A stretch of DNA of 64,000 bases. It comes from Telmatobacter sp. DSM 110680 (GTDB taxonomy: Bacteria > Acidobacteriota > Terriglobia > Terriglobales > Acidobacteriaceae). The notes beneath the pieces were generated by a model that worked only from the letters and a program-made list of their open reading frames with translations, had not been told where the DNA came from and did no database searches. The stretch is from positions 4,340,001-4,404,000 of the forward strand of contig NZ_CP121196.1 in NCBI RefSeq assembly GCF_039994875.1. Reading direction: 5' to 3'. The translations under genes were made by a program, and so were the position numbers. This document shows, piece after piece, positions 9,056 to 17,346 of this stretch (its first letter is position 1; each line of letters begins with the position of its first letter).

Positions 9056-10434
9056 GTTTGTTTGATGGAGTCCCCGAGGGCGCCGAGAGACCAACCCAAG
9101 GGCTGCTGCATGCAATGCCCGGAGCGCCGCTGGCGGAGAGGATGAGGCCGCGCACGCTGGAGGAGTATAGCGGGCAGGAGCACCTGTTGGGTCCGGGAAA
9201 GCCGCTGCGGGTGCAGATCGAGCGCGACTCGCAGGATGCGCAGAGCCTGGGCTCAATGATCTTTTGGGGACCGCCGGGAGTAGGCAAGACGACGCTGGCG
9301 AAGATCATTGCTGAAACTACGAAAGCAAATTTTGTGGAGTTTTCGGCAGTGATGAGCGGGATCAAGGAAATCAAGCAGGTGATGGCTGCGGCGGCGCAGG
9401 CTGCGGAGATGCATTCGCGGACGATCCTGTTTGTGGACGAAATTCATCGCTTCAACAAGGCGCAACAGGATGCGTTTCTGCCCTACGTGGAGCGCGGGAC
9501 TATTCGGCTGATCGGGGCGACGACAGAGAATCCGTCGTTCGAGATTATCTCGGCGTTGCTGTCTAGATGCCGCGTGTACGTGCTGCAGCCGTTGAGCGAG
9601 GAGCGCATTGTTGCGCTGCTGCGGAAGGCTGTCGAGGACAAAGAGCGCGGACTCGGTGCGATGGAGTTGAGCGCGGATGACGATGCGCTGGAGTTGATTG
9701 CGAGCTACTCCAGCGGCGATTGCCGGAGCGCTTACAACACGCTGGAGGTTGCGGCACAGCTCGCGCTTGAACCGAACGCCGCCGGGACGAAGCACATTGA
9801 CAGGGCGCTGGCGACGGAGGCCGTGCAACAGCGCGTGCTGATGTACGACAAGTCTGGCGAGGAACACTACAACCTGATCTCGGCGCTGCACAAGAGCGTG
9901 CGCAACAGTGATCCGGACGCGGCGCTGTACTGGCTGGCGCGCATGTTTGCGGCAGGCGAAGATCCGCTGTACCTGGCGCGACGCGTGGTGCGGATGGCGG
10001 TCGAAGATATTGGGCTGGCGGCACCGGAGGCGCTGAATCTTTGCTTGTCGGCAAAGGAGGCTATCGATTTTCTTGGCTCTCCTGAAGGTGATCTCGCGCT
10101 GGCGGAAGCCGTCGTCTATCTCTGTCTCGCGCCCAAATCGAATTCGGTTTATACCGCATATGGCGCCGTGCAGCAGGAGATTGAGCATACGCGGCAGGAG
10201 CCTGTGCCGCTGCATTTGCGCAATGCTCCTACACGGCTGATGAAAGAGTTGGAATACGGCAAGGGATACCGCTACGCGCACGATGAAGAAGGCAAGGTGG
10301 CGGAGATGGATTGCCTGCCCGACTCCCTGAAAGGCCGGAGCTATTACAAGCCGACGCAGGAAGGGCGCGAGAAGGCACTCGCGCAACGAATGGAAGAGAT
10401 CCGAAAGATTCGCGCAGGAAAGCGCGTTGGGTAA
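9052..10434 (+). CDS. rarA: Replication-associated recombination protein A (RarA/MgsA), AAA+ ATPase
   Basis: 460 residues, the usual family length. Walker A GPPGVGKTT at residues 73-81, Walker B ILFVDEIHRF near 126-135, sensor 1 GATTENPSFE, and the C-terminal tetramerisation region (ALYWLARMFAAGEDPLYLARR). RarA is a clamp-loader-like ATPase that acts at stalled replication forks and interacts with SSB. The gene overlaps the preceding methyltransferase by 4 nt; no functional link between the two is implied. No clear intrinsic terminator follows. Confidence 0.95.
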   Translation: MSLFDGVPEGAERPTQGLLHAMPGAPLAERMRPRTLEEYSGQEHLLGPGKPLRVQIERDSQDAQSLGSMIFWGPPGVGKTTLAKIIAETTKANFVEFSAVMSGIKEIKQVMAAAAQAAEMHSRTILFVDEIHRFNKAQQDAFLPYVERGTIRLIGATTENPSFEIISALLSRCRVYVLQPLSEERIVALLRKAVEDKERGLGAMELSADDDALELIASYSSGDCRSAYNTLEVAAQLALEPNAAGTKHIDRALATEAVQQRVLMYDKSGEEHYNLISALHKSVRNSDPDAALYWLARMFAAGEDPLYLARRVVRMAVEDIGLAAPEALNLCLSAKEAIDFLGSPEGDLALAEAVVYLCLAPKSNSVYTAYGAVQQEIEHTRQEPVPLHLRNAPTRLMKELEYGKGYRYAHDEEGKVAEMDCLPDSLKGRSYYKPTQEGREKALAQRMEEIRKIRAGKRVG

Positions 10435-10874
10435 GCTTTCAGGCTGCGGTAATGACGCACAAATAGATTAGAGATCGCGCCGAGAACTAATTTCGAGAAT
10501 TTCGTCAATCACTTCGCGCAGACAGCGCTTCTCTCAGGAGCTGACGAAGCATCGGCATTCGCGACGAGATTTCGTCACGTCTTTTCGTCACTTGCGGCAT
10601 CGTCACACGCAGTCTGCGCGGTGATGAATCTGTAAAGCATCTCCTTTCATACATCAGGCTCACCGGGTCATGTCCACGCAACTTTGGTATGCGAGTTGCT
10701 GTTTATACATGTGTAAGCGCGGAGGGTTCGATCCAATCACGAAGCGGAACGCAAGAACAAGGCGTTGCGTAGTAAGTGGAAGGTGATTGAAGCGGGCCAA
10801 TAAATACCGAGTTGAGCCGAACCTGGCATGGCCCGGCAACCGCAAGCAAGAGAGAGGGGACTGAGGAGGTCGTT
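10435..10874. other. 440-bp intergenic region with TCGTCA repeats
   Basis: No gene supported. Four copies of a TCGTCA core lie at about 10503, 10572, 10584 and 10602, spaced irregularly, in otherwise unremarkable sequence. They could be regulator half-sites for the small gene at 10875, but no partner regulator is visible. A short open frame ending near 10803 lacks a good start and is not called. Confidence 0.4.
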
Positions 10875-11120
10875 ATGTCGCCGAATGGGAATGAATTCAC
10901 CTACGCCAAGCAGTTTGAAGGGAATCTTCGCGGCACTTCTGATCCGGTTCCTGCACGTGTGCACACGCACCTGCGAATGATGTCGCGGGAAATGGTGGAA
11001 GAACTGCAAAAGCTCGACCATCGAACCAGCGGTGCTCCGCAGTATGTATTTGTACGGCGGGATGATTTGCCGCTTCATCCGAGTCTGCAGGCGACGGGAC
11101 TGCACTACTTCGAGTGGTAG
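10875..11120 (+). CDS. Small hypothetical protein (81 residues)
   Basis: ATG 10875 has a strong GAGGAGGT site 5-6 nt upstream, which decides the start. The protein is soluble and polar: MSPNGNEFTYAKQFEG, a His-rich middle (RVHTHLRMMSREMVEELQKL) and a C-terminus with RRDDLPLHPSLQATGLHYF. No signal peptide, membrane segment or cysteine. I do not recognise the family. The strong ribosome site and isolated position make it a convincing gene despite its size. Confidence 0.7.
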   Translation: MSPNGNEFTYAKQFEGNLRGTSDPVPARVHTHLRMMSREMVEELQKLDHRTSGAPQYVFVRRDDLPLHPSLQATGLHYFEW

Positions 11121-11138
11121 AGCGAACGTCGCTCAATC

Positions 11139-11184
11139 GCGGTACTTCACGGGCAGCTGTGAACACGAGCACCGGAAGTACCGC
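11139..11184. repeat. 10-bp perfect inverted repeat
   Basis: GCGGTACTTC (11139-11148) and its exact complement GAAGTACCGC (11175-11184) with a 26-nt loop, between the convergent genes ending at 11120 and 11231. No T-run follows, so intrinsic termination is not clear; it may be an mRNA 3' structure. Confidence 0.5.
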
Positions 11185-11230
11185 AGGACTTCTGCGACGA
11201 TCTTCCTTCGCCTGGCAATCGAATGCTTCC

Positions 11231-13417
11231 CTATTTTTTGAAAGCACTCTGGGATGCAGAATGCGGAAGCTGCGCGAGCGCGCCGTTGACGATGCCGGGA
11301 GTGAGAACTTCTGGCAGGAGACGCGGACTCTTTTCTCCGGGCACATAGAGGGCATAGGTGGGAACGCCGCTACGGCCGAAGGAGTTGAGAGCCTGGGTGA
11401 TGGAGTCGTCGTAGCGGGTCCAGTCGGCGCGGAGCAGGACAACGTTGTTGTCGGCGAAGGCTTTCTGAACTTCGGGGGTGCCGAAGGCTACACGCTCGTT
11501 GACCTGACACGAGAGGCACCAGCTGGCAGTGAAGTCGACGAAGACGGGACGGCCCTGAGATTGATAGTGAATGACGGCTTCGGCGGACCACGGCTGCCAG
11601 CCATTCGCTGCTGTTGATGGGGCGGATTGCGCGGCCTTCGTGACCAGTTGACCGGGAGCGATGCTGGCGAGAACGATCACTGCAACAACAATGAGACTTG
11701 CGATGATCGTGGCCCAGCGTTGCGCGGGCCAGCGGCCTAGGAACCATCCGGCGATGGCAAGCAGAAGGAAAATCACCAAAAGTGCAGCGAGCATTGTCGA
11801 TCCGTAGGCAGATGCGACGACCCAGGCGAGCCAGATGACAGTTCCGAAGATGGGAATAGACACGGCTTGCTTGAGGACTTCCATCCATGCGCCGGGGCGT
11901 GGGAGGATGCTCGTCCATGCGGGTTGCAGCGTGAGTGCTACGTAGGGCGCTGCTAGTCCGAGAGCGAGCGCGGTGAAGACAGCGAAGGTGACGAGCGCAG
12001 ATTGGGCGAGCGCGTAGCCGAGAGCGACTCCCATGAACGGTGCGGTGCACGGAGTGGCGACGATGACGGCGAGGACTCCGGTGAAGAAGCTGCCCGTATA
12101 ACCCTGCTTCTGAGCAAGCGAACCACCGGCGCTCGTAAGAGTGAGACCGATTTCAAATTGGCCGGCGAGAGAGAGGCCGAGAAAGAAGAGCAGCGCGGCC
12201 ATCAGTGAAAGAAAAATTGGTGACTGGAACTGGAATCCCCAGCCGAGGTGCGAGCCGGCGGAGCGGAGACCTAGCAACAGCGCGACTAATATCCAGAAAG
12301 AAACGAGGATTCCCGCGGCATAGACGAAGCCGTGGGTGCGGAGTTTGTGTCGCTCTTCGCCACCTGACTGCACAAGCGACAAGCCCTTGATGAAGAGCAC
12401 GGGGAAGACGCAGGGCATCAGGTTGAGGATCAGTCCGCCGAGGAAGGCGAGGCCAGCGGCTTGAAGGAGCCCCGGGCCGGGTGCGGGCTGCGCGGGGGTT
12501 GGTGATTCGACAACGGGACTAGCGGTGTTAGCGGGGCTGTAAGGATTTGCGCTGGCCGAGGTGCTTGTTTCGATGGGTACGGCCTTTGGCGCTTTGGGAG
12601 TACCTGCCAGTGCAATGAGCTCGTAAGCGCGACCGCCGGAGAGTTGAAGCAGGCCTGTTAGTTCTTTGGGGTTTGCTGCTAGAGATTCGTCCTTTTTCAG
12701 ATCGAGGGTGAGACCGTTCGCGGTGGGCGTTACGGTCTGAGGCGCGGGGTTGGAGAGGATGTCGGGGCTGGCCGGGAAGAAGGACGCTTCGTTTTCTTTG
12801 TGCCCCGTGTTGATGGTCAGGCGGAAGCCGGTGGGTGTTGGTGCGAAGCCAATTCTCAGATTCGCTGGTGGCGATGCCGGAAGCTTGTTGGCGAGGCGAG
12901 CCCAGATACCTTGATCGGGTTCAACGGAAGCGCTGCCTGAGCTAGCCTGGGCAATGGAGCGATCGAGTTCGAGCTCGGTTTTTTCGGGGATGCAGCTTCC
13001 GCGACAGACGAGCCAGTCGATCTTGGCGTGCAAAACTGCTGGGCCTGTGGCTGCCTGTTCAGCGACATTGAGTTTGATCGGAAACAGCACTTCGTCTTCG
13101 TAGCCGAAGTCCATCAAGGGGCCGAGGGGAAGACGCTTCGGGATAGGGAATTGAATGGGTCCGGTGGTGATTCCCTGCGGCAGCGTCCACTTGATGTGAG
13201 GTGGTTCGCCCGCGTCACCGGGGTTCTTCCAGTAGACGTGCCAGCCGGGTTCGAGCTTGAAGTATAGGCCGGCGTTGTTGCTTCCGGGATGAAGCTGCGT
13301 GTCAGGACTGATGAGTTGTACATGCACGTGCGGCAGGGCTGCGGAACTGGACGCGGCAAGCGCCGGCAATCCAGCGAGCAGGAAAAAGAGCGCGATGATT
13401 GAGCGAGAGAATTTCAT
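11231..13417 (-). CDS. dsbD: Thiol:disulfide interchange protein DsbD
   Basis: 728 residues with a signal peptide. Three parts are visible: a periplasmic N-terminal domain with the redox pair C138-C142 (CRGSC), an eight-helix membrane domain from about residue 325 with the conserved NLMPCVFPVL and ATPCTAPFMG cysteine motifs, and a C-terminal thioredoxin-like domain with DFTASWCLSCQ. DsbD carries electrons from cytoplasmic thioredoxin to periplasmic partners such as DsbC and cytochrome c maturation proteins. A Pro/Ala/Thr-rich linker joins the first two parts. No partner Dsb protein lies next to it. Length is somewhat above the enterobacterial form. Confidence 0.93.
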   Translation of the reverse strand: MKFSRSIIALFFLLAGLPALAASSSAALPHVHVQLISPDTQLHPGSNNAGLYFKLEPGWHVYWKNPGDAGEPPHIKWTLPQGITTGPIQFPIPKRLPLGPLMDFGYEDEVLFPIKLNVAEQAATGPAVLHAKIDWLVCRGSCIPEKTELELDRSIAQASSGSASVEPDQGIWARLANKLPASPPANLRIGFAPTPTGFRLTINTGHKENEASFFPASPDILSNPAPQTVTPTANGLTLDLKKDESLAANPKELTGLLQLSGGRAYELIALAGTPKAPKAVPIETSTSASANPYSPANTASPVVESPTPAQPAPGPGLLQAAGLAFLGGLILNLMPCVFPVLFIKGLSLVQSGGEERHKLRTHGFVYAAGILVSFWILVALLLGLRSAGSHLGWGFQFQSPIFLSLMAALLFFLGLSLAGQFEIGLTLTSAGGSLAQKQGYTGSFFTGVLAVIVATPCTAPFMGVALGYALAQSALVTFAVFTALALGLAAPYVALTLQPAWTSILPRPGAWMEVLKQAVSIPIFGTVIWLAWVVASAYGSTMLAALLVIFLLLAIAGWFLGRWPAQRWATIIASLIVVAVIVLASIAPGQLVTKAAQSAPSTAANGWQPWSAEAVIHYQSQGRPVFVDFTASWCLSCQVNERVAFGTPEVQKAFADNNVVLLRADWTRYDDSITQALNSFGRSGVPTYALYVPGEKSPRLLPEVLTPGIVNGALAQLPHSASQSAFKK

Positions 13418-13567
13418 TCAGGATCAGACAGGGCCTTTGTATTCGACGCAACTGGGCACTGGTTGGTCGCGTGAAGTAGCAGGTTTGATGTAACGGAATT
13501 GTCACCATTTCCCGCAATGCGCAAGGACATTGAAAATATAGCGAGAGTCGGACCGTCGACCACGAAT

Positions 13568-13996
13568 CTAGCCTACTCTCTGCGCGTGTTCACGAAAGAT
13601 GCATACATTCTGGACGCATTTCACGCCCGCTTTTCGGGCTTGAGCGATGGCCTTGTCGTTGATCACGTCCTCCTGAAGCCAGAGGTAGCGGATGCCGAGG
13701 CGGATCACATCTTCAACGATAGGTGGAACCTTGTCAGAGGCACGGAAGACGTCAACCAAGTCGATGCCTTTGGGGTAATCCTCCAAGGCGGCGGCATGCG
13801 CCGATTCGAGGTCGGGATAGCACTTGAGGCCATGCACCTCCGTGAGGGCGGGGTTGACGGGAAAGACGTGATATCCCTGCATGACAAGATAGCGGGTGAT
13901 GTTATGGCTGGCGCGCCAGGGTTTGTCGCTTACGCCAATCACGGCGATGGTCTGCGCATTACGGAGCATTTCGTTGATGAGTGCGGGATCATTCAT
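13568..13996 (-). CDS. CoA-binding domain protein (YccU-like)
   Basis: 142 residues forming one Rossmann-type CoA-binding domain: AQTIAVIGVSDKPWRASHNI near the N-terminus, GYHVFPVNPAL, IDLVDVFRASDKVPPIVED and IRYLWLQEDVIND. It resembles the CoA-binding part of succinyl-CoA synthetase alpha and of protein acetyltransferases but is stand-alone, and its role is unknown. The segment VQNVCIFREH near the C-terminus is usual for this family. It lies 82 bp downstream of prfB and 150 bp upstream of dsbD on the same strand. Confidence 0.88.
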   Translation of the reverse strand: MNDPALINEMLRNAQTIAVIGVSDKPWRASHNITRYLVMQGYHVFPVNPALTEVHGLKCYPDLESAHAAALEDYPKGIDLVDVFRASDKVPPIVEDVIRLGIRYLWLQEDVINDKAIAQARKAGVKCVQNVCIFREHAQRVG

Positions 13997-14010
13997 TTGG
14001 CTTCTAAGCC

Positions 14011-14031
14011 TCTAGCTCCTAGCTTCTAGCT
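14011..14031. repeat. Short tandem CTAGCT repeat in the prfB downstream gap
   Basis: Three near-copies of (C)TAGCT(YC) in a row, between the prfB stop and the start of the CoA-binding protein gene. It resembles other short two- to three-copy repeats in gaps of this window (37292, 43706). Confidence 0.45.
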
Positions 14032-14078
14032 TTGAGTTCTCGACTCGATGCGCTGGTGGCTTCCGTTGGAGAGTCTTA

Positions 14079-15216
14079 CTACACTTCCAACTCGTCTTCC
14101 GGGCCGGCTGAGACTGCGGTCCCTCGACGCTTGGCTAACAGGTATCCGCGCAGGAAAGGCTCGAGATAGCCATCGAGCACCTTGTCTACGTCGCCGACTT
14201 CTACCTTGGTGCGGTGATCCTTTGCGATGCGATAGGGCTGCAGAACATAAGAGCGAATCTGCGAGCCGAAGTTGATCTCAAGCTTGGAGTCTTCGAGCTT
14301 CTTGCTCACAGCGCGCTTCTTTTCGAGCTCATATTCATACAGGCGCGAGCGGAGCATCTTCATCGCCTTCTCGCGATTCTTGTGCTGGGAACGCTCGTTC
14401 TGACACTGCACCACGATTCCAGTGGGGAGGTGCGTCATGCGTACGGCGGAGTCGGTGGTGTTGACGTGCTGGCCGCCTTTGCCGCCGGAGCGATAGGTAT
14501 CGATGCGCAGATCTTCGAGCTTGAGATCGACGTTGATGGTCTCGTCGATTTCGGGGGAGACATAGACGGACGCGAAAGAGGTGTGGCGTCGCTTCGCAGA
14601 GTCAAACGGCGAGATGCGCACCAGGCGATGAACGCCGCTCTCTCCGGCCAGTTGACCGAAGGCATATTCGCCGGTAATGGTGAAGGTCGCTGATTTAATT
14701 CCAGCTTCTTCGCCGTCCTGGTAGTCATTCATCTCAGTCTTGAAACCCTGCTGCTCGGCCCAGCGGAGATACATGCGCAAGAGCATCTCGGCCCAGTCCT
14801 GGCTCTCGGTGCCGCCGGCGCCGGGATGCACGGTGACGATGGCATTCAGAGGATCGGCCTCGCCGGAGAGCATGGTGCGCGCTTCCAACTCCTCGGTAAA
14901 AGTGGCAAGGGCCTTGATGTCGCGTTCGAGATCAGCGAGGACATCTTCGCCTTCACGGGCGAGTTCGAAGTAGGCATCGATGTCGCTGGTGCGGCTGACA
15001 AGTTTTTCGTCGTCGGCGATGAGAGATTCGAGGCGCTTGCGATCACGCATCAGCGGTTTGCTGGCGGCGGTGTCTGACCACATTGCTGGGTCGGCAAGCT
15101 TAGTTTCGATTGCGGTTAGTTCCCTGCGCAGGCGAGCAGGGTCAAAGATACTCCCGCAGGTCGCGGACTTGGTCGCGCACCGGAGCGTAGGCGTATTCGA
15201 GATCAGTTAATGCCAT
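14079..15216 (-). CDS. prfB: Peptide chain release factor 2, with +1 programmed frameshift
   Basis: RF2 reads UAA and UGA stop codons and releases the nascent chain. The open frame from 15083 lacks the N-terminus; the true start is ATG 15216, and 24 codons (MALTDLEYAYAPVRDQVRDL, then REYL) lead to an in-frame UGA at 15144-15142. Skipping one base at CTT TGA C and reading GAC restores a 378-residue RF2. Its SPF stop-recognition tripeptide falls at residues 202-204 and GGQ at 247-249, close to the E. coli positions. The layout is the known RF2 autoregulation: scarce RF2 means slow UGA decoding and more frameshift. It starts 8 nt after lnt and is probably co-transcribed with it. Confidence 0.96.
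15141..15156 (-). promoter_or_regulatory. prfB +1 frameshift site
   Basis: Read on the minus strand: CGGGAG, TAT, CTT, TGA, C. This matches the classic RF2 recoding site: an internal Shine-Dalgarno-like purine block 3 nt before the slippery CUU and an in-frame UGA followed by C. The amino-acid sequence is continuous with RF2 only if one base (15144) is skipped. Confidence 0.95.
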
Positions 15217-15224
15217 GTTTGCTC

Positions 15225-16874
15225 TTAGGACCTGACTTTGTTTTGAATTGCGAGCCGGAGGTTGGCTTTGCCACACCAGCCCATGAGGCCCAGACTCAGT
15301 ATGGCACAGAGCCACGCGAACACGTCGCCATGCTCTGTATAGAAGGTGATGTCGTCGCGGAAGCCGTATTGGGCGGGCAGAGCGTCAATTTGATGGCGCG
15401 GAATGCTCTGGCGGACGCGTCCGTAGGGGTCGATGACAGCAGTGACGCCGTTATTGGTGTCGCGCAGAAGCCAGCGGCGGTTTTCGATGGCGCGCATGCG
15501 GGCCATATTGAGGTGCTGCCATGGGGCGCTGGTGTCCCCGTACCAACCGTCGTCGCTGATGTTGACGAGGACCTCGGCGCCGAGTTGGGCGAAGTGGCGG
15601 ACTTCGTCGGCGAACACGGCTTCGTAGCAGATGAAGATGCCGTAGTAGTGTCCGTTGAGACGGAAGACTTTGCGTCGCTCACCGGGCGTGAATTTGGAGA
15701 CACGGCCTGTAAGTTTGTGCGCGAAGGTGAGGTACTGGGCAAACGGAACGTATTCGCCAAAGGGGACGAGGTGAATCTTCTCGTAGCGACCGAAACGACC
15801 GCCGTCAGCGCCAAAAACCATGGCAGCGTTGTAGTCGAGTTCTTCGTTTTGAGGCGACAAATCAGCAGCGAGACCGCCGATGATGAGTGGAGCCTGATTC
15901 GATTGGGTAAGAGCGGCCATCGAATTCTGGAATCGTGGATCCCCCTCGAAGAAGGGAGAAGGTGCTTCTGGCCAGACGATGAGATCCGGATGAGTGTTGT
16001 AAGGCGGGCAGATGATTTCGCCGTTGGGTGCTCCGGTCTGCGGAATTCCGGCGATGTAGGTTTTGCATTGCTCGCTAGCGAGATGCGTGAATTCCGCGAT
16101 GTGTCGATCCCATTCGCCGGGGCCGGACCAGTCGTTATCGCCGCCTACGTCAAGGTTGGGTTGGACGAGGACGGCGGCGGTGGTTGTTGAGGACTTGGCA
16201 GGTTGATGGGCGATTCCAGCAAAACCTGTGGCGGCGAGGAGAACGCCCACGGCGCTTGTGAGCCAGCGGCGGCGATCACTTGTCTCAACAGTGCCAACAG
16301 CTATGAGCGCATTTATCGCAACAAGAACGAAGCTGATGCCGTACACACCTGTCCACGGTGCTAGCTGATTCACAATGCCGTTGTCGACTTGTGAGTAGCC
16401 GAGTTGGTCCCAGGGAACACTGGTGATGCGGGAGGCGGCGAGGTCAAGTGTCACCCATAGGAAGGGGGCTGCAGCGAGAGCGAGATTCGACTTGCCGGTT
16501 GCGCGGCGAACCAGCATTACTCCCAATCCGAATAATCCGAAGTAAAGGCCGAGGACCAAGCTGAAGCCGATGAGCAGCAGGACCGGTGCACCGGCCGGCA
16601 TCTCGCCATAGTGGAGCATGGTGTCGCGGATCCAGTAGCAGTTGCCCATGTACCAGAAGACCCCGCAAAGATAGGCCACCAGAAAGGCGCGACGCAAAGG
16701 GCGGGGATGATCGACCATAGCGGGATTAAGGATGGCCCAGAGAAGAGGCACGAGGCCGAACCATGCGAAGACGCTGCGCCAAGGCGGCATGGGGCCAGCC
16801 AGTGGGAACGGCAATTCCAGCAGAGCCGCGGATAGAACTGCCGCCGCCCACATCCTTATTGAATGCCAGCGCAT
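15225..16874 (-). CDS. lnt: Apolipoprotein N-acyltransferase
   Basis: 549 residues. Several N-terminal membrane helices are followed by a periplasmic nitrilase-like domain with the catalytic triad in the expected order: Glu303 in IVWPEAP, Lys366 in EKIHLVPFGEY and Cys416 in GIFICYEAVF. The C-terminus has a last membrane helix. Lnt transfers an acyl chain from phospholipid to the N-terminal cysteine of diacylated lipoproteins, the final maturation step, and fits an organism with several lipoproteins and an outer membrane. It precedes prfB by 8 nt. Confidence 0.94.
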   Translation of the reverse strand: MRWHSIRMWAAAVLSAALLELPFPLAGPMPPWRSVFAWFGLVPLLWAILNPAMVDHPRPLRRAFLVAYLCGVFWYMGNCYWIRDTMLHYGEMPAGAPVLLLIGFSLVLGLYFGLFGLGVMLVRRATGKSNLALAAAPFLWVTLDLAASRITSVPWDQLGYSQVDNGIVNQLAPWTGVYGISFVLVAINALIAVGTVETSDRRRWLTSAVGVLLAATGFAGIAHQPAKSSTTTAAVLVQPNLDVGGDNDWSGPGEWDRHIAEFTHLASEQCKTYIAGIPQTGAPNGEIICPPYNTHPDLIVWPEAPSPFFEGDPRFQNSMAALTQSNQAPLIIGGLAADLSPQNEELDYNAAMVFGADGGRFGRYEKIHLVPFGEYVPFAQYLTFAHKLTGRVSKFTPGERRKVFRLNGHYYGIFICYEAVFADEVRHFAQLGAEVLVNISDDGWYGDTSAPWQHLNMARMRAIENRRWLLRDTNNGVTAVIDPYGRVRQSIPRHQIDALPAQYGFRDDITFYTEHGDVFAWLCAILSLGLMGWCGKANLRLAIQNKVRS

Positions 16875-17049
16875 ACAGGGTGGAGTTTAATGCATTGGGC
16901 TTTGGCGAAGGGACGCCGGCGCTGTTGGCGAATCACAAACATTCGTTGAGAGAAGGAAACGCTGTCGCAATTCAGGGCGATTTCAACGGAACGAATGGAG
17001 ACTGCGATCGTTTTGGCCAATTTCAAAGATCTTAGAGTCAGAAACCATT

Positions 17050-17055
17050 TACAAT
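17050..17055 (+). promoter_or_regulatory. Possible -10 element placing the next start codon at the transcript 5' end
   Basis: TACAAT matches the sigma-70 -10 consensus at 5 of 6 bases and ends 7 nt before ATG 17063, where a transcript would start. There is no Shine-Dalgarno and no clear -35, so the mRNA may be leaderless. Inference only. Confidence 0.4.
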
Positions 17056-17062
17056 TTCTTCT

Positions 17063-17188
17063 ATGGTTCTAGGCACATTCGCAATAAAAGCCCTCGAGGC
17101 GATGTTTTTTGTTGGCCTTGCGGGGTCGGCCGTGGTGGTCTTGATCAGCTTTGTCGAAGACTTCAAGGAACTATTCGGCGAAGAGTGA
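17063..17188 (+). CDS. Small single-span membrane protein (41 residues)
   Basis: Reads MVLGTFAIKALEAMFFVGLA, then GSAVVVLISFVEDFKELF and GEE. One hydrophobic helix (about residues 12-30) with a Gly-x-x-x-Gly/Ala-like face is followed by an acidic amphipathic tail, so the N-terminus is probably outside or in the membrane and the tail in the cytoplasm. Codon use and the clean helix-plus-tail plan support a real gene although no ribosome site is visible. Small proteins of this look occur in other Acidobacteria as far as I recall, with no assigned function. Confidence 0.6.
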   Translation: MVLGTFAIKALEAMFFVGLAGSAVVVLISFVEDFKELFGEE

Positions 17189-17346
17189 ACGCCCTCAGCA
17201 CACGTCACATTTCCATCCTGTTTACAAGCATTTCCGTTTAGTGGTTGACGGCTGCTTCGTTCAGCACTAAACTCAGCCAAGGGCGGCGGGAAAACGAGCC
17301 CTTTTTGACTTTAAGCGGTAGAAACACCTGGCTGGCGCAATAAGTA

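Noticed and set aside
9253..10386. 377-codon minus-strand frame opposite rarA
   Set aside because: Arg/His/Gln-rich shadow of a GC-rich gene with strong AAA+ motifs on the other strand.
10717..10803. Short frame ending EAERKNKALRSKWKVIEAGQ
   Set aside because: Protein-like composition, but no ATG and no ribosome site at a usable distance, and only ~28 codons after a stop.
17189..17346. c-di-AMP (ydaO) riboswitch before the APC permease
   Set aside because: APC transporters are common targets, but the conserved ydaO blocks are not recognisable in this 158-bp gap.
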